Shown piece after piece: positions 60,829 to 64,000 of a DNA stretch of 64,000 nt. Made by a program: the position numbers and the translations under genes. The notes below the pieces were generated by a model, which saw nothing but the letters and a program-made list of their open reading frames with translations, was not told where the DNA came from and ran no database searches. Origin of the DNA: Propionicicella superfundia DSM 22317 (GTDB lineage: Bacteria; Actinomycetota; Actinomycetes; Propionibacteriales; Propionibacteriaceae); NCBI RefSeq assembly GCF_000423465.1, contig NZ_KE384020.1, positions 551,671 to 615,670 on the forward strand, in the 5' to 3' direction. Positions within the stretch are counted from its first letter, which is position 1. Every line of letters begins with the position of its first letter.

Positions 60829-62816
60829 CCTTCGACGTCGCGTCGCAACGATCACGGGCCGACGAGGAGAAGGTGCTCGACGCCCTGCGCTCGATCGGTG
60901 GGGACATCTCCGGCATCGGTCCGAGCGATGTGCCCCCGGCCCAGGTCTGGGACGAGCGCAAGCTCGCCTACCGGCTCGTCTCGCCCCTGAACCGACGTAC
61001 GTTCACCGTCATCGTCGTCGGCACCGGACTTGCAGGTGCCGGCTGTGCGGCCGCGCTCGGTGAGCTCGGGTACGACGTCTCCGCGTTCACCTTCCACGAC
61101 GCGCCGCGCCGTGCCCACTCGGTCGCCGCCCAGGGTGGCATCAACGCGGCCCGCGGGCGCAAGATCGACAACGACTCCCTTGCGCGCTTCGTGAAGGACA
61201 CCGTCAAAGGGGGCGACTTCCGCGGGCGTGAGGCCGATGCGTGGCGGCTCGGCGAGGAGAGCGTTCGCGTCATCGACCATCTCGACGCGCTCGGCGCGCC
61301 CTTCGCCCGGGAGTACGGCGGTCAGCTCGCCACCCGATCCTTCGGCGGTGTCCAGGTCTCACGCACCTACTACACACGCGGCCAGACCGGCCAGCAGTTG
61401 CAGGTCGCGTCGTCCCAGGCGCTCCTGCGGCAGGTGGCGGCGGGTCGTGTGACGCTGCACACCCGCTCGGAGATGCTCGACCTGATCGTCGTCGACGGAC
61501 GAGCACAGGGCATCGTCGTGCGGGATCTCGTCACGGGTGCCATCACCGCGCACACCGCTCACGCCGTGGTGCTCGCCACCGGGGGGTACGGGAACGTCTT
61601 CTTCAAGTCGACGCTCGCGAAGAACTCGAACGCCACCGCCGCCTTCCGGGCGCACCGGCGCGGCGCCTACTTCGCGAACCCCGCCTTCATCCAGTTCCAT
61701 CCGACCGCGCTGCCCATGTCGGGCCCGTGGCAGTCGAAGACCATCCTGATGAGCGAGTCGCTGCGCAACGACGGACGCATCTGGGTGCCGGTGCGCGCCG
61801 GCGACACCCGCCCGCCGGATCAGATCCCGCAGGACGAGCGCGACTACTACCTCGAGCGGCGGTACCCGGCCTACGGAAACCTCGCCCCCCGCGACGTCGC
61901 GAGCCGGGCCGCCCGCACCGAGATCGTCGCCGGGCGGGGCGTCGGCCCGCTGCGCAACTCGGTCTATCTCGACTTCCACGACGCCGTCGCCCGGCTGGGT
62001 GCGAAGACCATCGCCGAGCGCTACGGCAACCTCTTCGAGATGTACGAGGACGCGACGGGCGAGAACCCGTACGAGGTTCCGATGCGCATCGCGCCCGGAG
62101 CGCATTTCGCGATGGGCGGACTGTGGTCCGACTACGACATGATGACCTCCATCCCGGGTCTGTTCGTCGGCGGCGAGGCCGGGTGGGGCTATCACGGGGC
62201 GAACCGGCTCGGTGCCAACTCGCTGCTGTCGGCGTGCGTGGACGGCTGGTTCACGCTGCCCTACTCGGTGCCGGACTACTTGGCCGGGCTGCTGGGCAGT
62301 CCCCGGCTCGCCGCTGACGATGCGGCGGCGCTCGCGGCCGTCGACGAGGTGCGCACGACGATCCAGGCGCTCGTCGACATCGGGGGGACTCAAGGCCCCG
62401 ACCGCTTCCATCGGCGCCTGGGAGAACTCCTCTACGACGTGTGCGGTGTGAGCCGTTCGGGTCAGCAGCTCACCGCGGGGATCCGCGGCATCCAGGAACT
62501 GCGGCGGGAGTTCACCGCCGACCTTCGTGTCCAGGGCGATGGCGAATCCCTCAATCAGGAACTCGAGCGCGCCGGGCGCGTGGCCGACTACCTCGACCTT
62601 GCCGAGCTCATGTGCATCGATGCCCTGGATCGTGACGAGTCGTGTGGTGCGCACTTCCGTGTCGAGCATCAGACGCCCGACGGCGAGGCCAGCCGGGATG
62701 ACGAGCACTGGATGTTCGCCTCCGCGTGGGAACGCACGCCGGCGGGCGGCTACGTGCGACACCAGGAGCCGCTCTCGTACGTCTCGGTTCCCCTCGCGAC
62801 GAGGAGTTACAAGTGA
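60825..62816 (+). CDS. sdhA: succinate dehydrogenase / fumarate reductase flavoprotein subunit
   Basis: The 663-residue flavoprotein has VIVVGTGLAGAGCAAALGELGYDV, the covalent-FAD His region RRAHSVAAQGGINAA, GGQLATRSFGGVQVSRTYYTRGQTGQQ, FIQFHPTALPMSGPW, HFAMGGLWSDYDMMTSIPGLFVGGEAGWGYHGANRLGANSLL, and the C-terminal helical domain. It oxidises succinate, or reduces fumarate, on the cytoplasmic side. Start ATG 60825 overlaps sdhC; its stop overlaps sdhB (GTGA). Confidence 0.96.
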   Translation: MTFDVASQRSRADEEKVLDALRSIGGDISGIGPSDVPPAQVWDERKLAYRLVSPLNRRTFTVIVVGTGLAGAGCAAALGELGYDVSAFTFHDAPRRAHSVAAQGGINAARGRKIDNDSLARFVKDTVKGGDFRGREADAWRLGEESVRVIDHLDALGAPFAREYGGQLATRSFGGVQVSRTYYTRGQTGQQLQVASSQALLRQVAAGRVTLHTRSEMLDLIVVDGRAQGIVVRDLVTGAITAHTAHAVVLATGGYGNVFFKSTLAKNSNATAAFRAHRRGAYFANPAFIQFHPTALPMSGPWQSKTILMSESLRNDGRIWVPVRAGDTRPPDQIPQDERDYYLERRYPAYGNLAPRDVASRAARTEIVAGRGVGPLRNSVYLDFHDAVARLGAKTIAERYGNLFEMYEDATGENPYEVPMRIAPGAHFAMGGLWSDYDMMTSIPGLFVGGEAGWGYHGANRLGANSLLSACVDGWFTLPYSVPDYLAGLLGSPRLAADDAAALAAVDEVRTTIQALVDIGGTQGPDRFHRRLGELLYDVCGVSRSGQQLTAGIRGIQELRREFTADLRVQGDGESLNQELERAGRVADYLDLAELMCIDALDRDESCGAHFRVEHQTPDGEASRDDEHWMFASAWERTPAGGYVRHQEPLSYVSVPLATRSYK

Positions 62817-63568
62817 AGCTCACCCTCAGGATCTGGCGGCAGGCGTCCACCGACAGCGAGGGCGCGTTCGCCGACTACGAACTCGACGAGGTCACTCCGG
62901 AGTTCTCGCTGCTCGAAGCCCTCGACAAGCTCAACGACGATCTCGTGGCCCGGGGCCGGGATCCGATCGTGTTCGACTCCGACTGCCGCGAAGGGATCTG
63001 CGGATCCTGCGGGATCGCCGTGGACGGGGTGCCGCACGGGCCGAAGCCCAACACGCCGTCCTGCCGGCAGCATCTGCGGAGCTTCCAGGACGGGCAGACG
63101 GTCGTCCTCGAGCCTTTTCGCGCACGCTCCTACCCGGTCGTGCGCGATCTCGCGGTCGACCGCTCGGGGCTCGATCGCATCATCACGGCGGGCGGTTTCG
63201 TCTCCGTCGACGCGGGCACGGCGGCCGACGCCGACGCACATCAGTTCGCCCATCAGCGGGCGGAATGGGCGCTCGACATGGCGGCCTGCATCGGCTGCGG
63301 CGCCTGCGTCGCGGCGTGCCCCAACGCCTCGGTGAGCCTGTTCACGGGAGCCAAGCTCCTGCATCTGGCCACGGTGCCCACGACGGGGCAGGAGCGCGCC
63401 CGCCGTGCGGCGGACATGGTCGAAGCCTCCGAGAAGGAGTTCGGCCCGTGTTCGGTGTACGGGGAGTGCGTGGCGGTGTGCCCGGCAGGCATCCCCCTGA
63501 CGGCGATCGCCGGCGTCAATCGGGAGCGATTGCGCTCCGTGAGGCGGGGACGCAACCGCGACGATTAG
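62813..63568 (+). CDS. sdhB: succinate dehydrogenase iron-sulfur subunit
   Basis: The 251-residue protein has the [2Fe-2S] site CREGICGSCG, the [4Fe-4S] site CIGCGACVAACP and a third cluster motif CSVYGECVAVCPAGI, in the usual order. It passes electrons from SdhA to the heme/quinone site in SdhC. GTG 62813 overlaps the sdhA stop. It closes the sdhCAB operon; nothing clear follows for 160 bp. Confidence 0.95.
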   Translation: MKLTLRIWRQASTDSEGAFADYELDEVTPEFSLLEALDKLNDDLVARGRDPIVFDSDCREGICGSCGIAVDGVPHGPKPNTPSCRQHLRSFQDGQTVVLEPFRARSYPVVRDLAVDRSGLDRIITAGGFVSVDAGTAADADAHQFAHQRAEWALDMAACIGCGACVAACPNASVSLFTGAKLLHLATVPTTGQERARRAADMVEASEKEFGPCSVYGECVAVCPAGIPLTAIAGVNRERLRSVRRGRNRDD

Positions 63569-63728
63569 CGGCGTCGGTGATTCGTGACCCACGCCGCATC
63601 CGACGCATCATGACGTGACGGTCCGGCGTCCACCGCAGGCAACGTCCCGCTCCGGCGTCACGATTCCTACGGGCCATCACCGCCAGGGCGCGATCTGCAC
63701 CGGTGTTCCCGCAGCGCGCGCCCCTCGG

Positions 63729-64000
63729 TCATGCCTGTCGGACAGCGTGGCGGATGTAGATCACGCCGTTGCCGAACCGTCGGTGGTCCAGCAACTCGAG
63801 GTCGAGTCGCATGCCCCGAGGCAGAGCGGGCTTACCGCCACCGACGACGACCGGGCACAGCAGCAGCACGCACTCGTCCACCAGGCCGTGCCGGAATGCC
63901 TCCGCCGCGATCCCCGCGCCGCCGATGCTCAGGTCCGAGCTGGAGGTCTCCTTGAGCCATCGCACCGCGGCGGGGTCGAACCGCCGCTGGATGGTGGTGC
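63729..64000 (-). CDS. dihydrofolate reductase family protein, C-terminal fragment
   Basis: The frame is open through the window edge and the start lies beyond it. The visible C-terminus has LKETSSSDLSIGGAGIAAEAFRHGLVDECVLLLCPVVVGGGKPALP...LELLDHRRFGNGVIYIRH, the RibD_C/DHFR-like fold of YyaP/YwjB-type reductases. Such stand-alone proteins are NADPH-binding with unknown substrate. Confidence 0.87.
   Translation of the reverse strand, partial: TTIQRRFDPAAVRWLKETSSSDLSIGGAGIAAEAFRHGLVDECVLLLCPVVVGGGKPALPRGMRLDLELLDHRRFGNGVIYIRHAVRQA

Noticed and set aside
1-64000. CRISPR arrays, tRNA/rRNA genes, insertion sequences or integration sites
   Set aside because: No regularly spaced short repeats, tRNA-like cloverleaf, transposase or integrase frame was recognised; the only repeat pair is the 85-bp one around ybaK.

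Overview
The window comes from a high-GC Actinomycetota chromosome. It encodes RbpA (the actinobacterial RNA polymerase partner), an apolipoprotein N-acyltransferase next to a polyprenol-phosphate mannose synthase, a polyphosphate glucokinase, and an SOS mutasome (ImuA', ImuB, DnaE2) behind a textbook actinobacterial LexA box. Many genes look leaderless: a TANNNT-like hexamer sits 6-7 nt before an ATG or GTG. Genus cannot be fixed from the sequence; Micrococcales or Propionibacteriales is a guess. No rRNA, tRNA, CRISPR array, prophage or insertion sequence was seen, so this is mostly core and niche-metabolism DNA with dense short operons on both strands.

Layout. 1-5.8 kb: tail of an MFS transporter, rbpA, a minus-strand lnt-ppm1-fxsA cluster, an Lrp-type regulator divergent from a 5'-3' exonuclease, and an HNH endonuclease behind a leader with a terminator. 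5.8-12.2 kb: a MocR regulator divergent from a Tm-1-like/TIM-barrel pair, a ribbon-helix-helix + SPFH operon, and a secreted or anchored HtrA-like protease. 12.2-16.2 kb: methionine operon metY-metX-metW, divergent from a TetR regulator. 16.2-24.3 kb: zinc metallopeptidase, YqeY, a large membrane histidine kinase with its response regulator, an NrtR-like regulator, a YeiH-type transporter behind a coupled leader peptide, polyphosphate glucokinase, and a YbaK deacylase flanked by two 85-bp direct repeats. 24.4-33 kb: iron-box-controlled siderophore-interacting protein, small conserved proteins, aminotransferase, ThrH-like phosphatase, acetyltransferase, a frameshifted LysE exporter, a flavin disulfide oxidoreductase and an AI-2E transporter.

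33-37.3 kb is the most distinctive metabolic module: a GntR regulator divergent from ACC deaminase and a pyruvate-dehydrogenase-E1-like enzyme, with a perfect 16-bp palindrome between them. ACC deaminase makes 2-oxobutyrate, and the neighbouring E1 is a plausible next step towards propionyl-CoA. 37.3-49 kb: threonine/serine exporter, GH13 glucosidase, a rhomboid-like membrane protein without visible catalytic residues, a D-threonine-aldolase-like enzyme, an LhgO-like oxidase, a DEAD/DEAH helicase, TetR and two aldo-keto reductases. 49-53.4 kb: ArsR with a two-domain SRPBCC protein, then a complete TrpXYZ-type ABC transporter. 53.4-60 kb: SOS cassette imuA'-imuB-dnaE2 and an unusual DUF6994-type gene. 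60-63.6 kb: succinate dehydrogenase sdhCAB preceded by a leaderless 38-codon ORF coupled to sdhC. The window ends inside a dihydrofolate-reductase-like gene.

Gene starts were chosen by Shine-Dalgarno sequences, start/stop overlaps with neighbours, or the leaderless promoter rule. All identifications are by motif recognition from the sequence; no database search was run.
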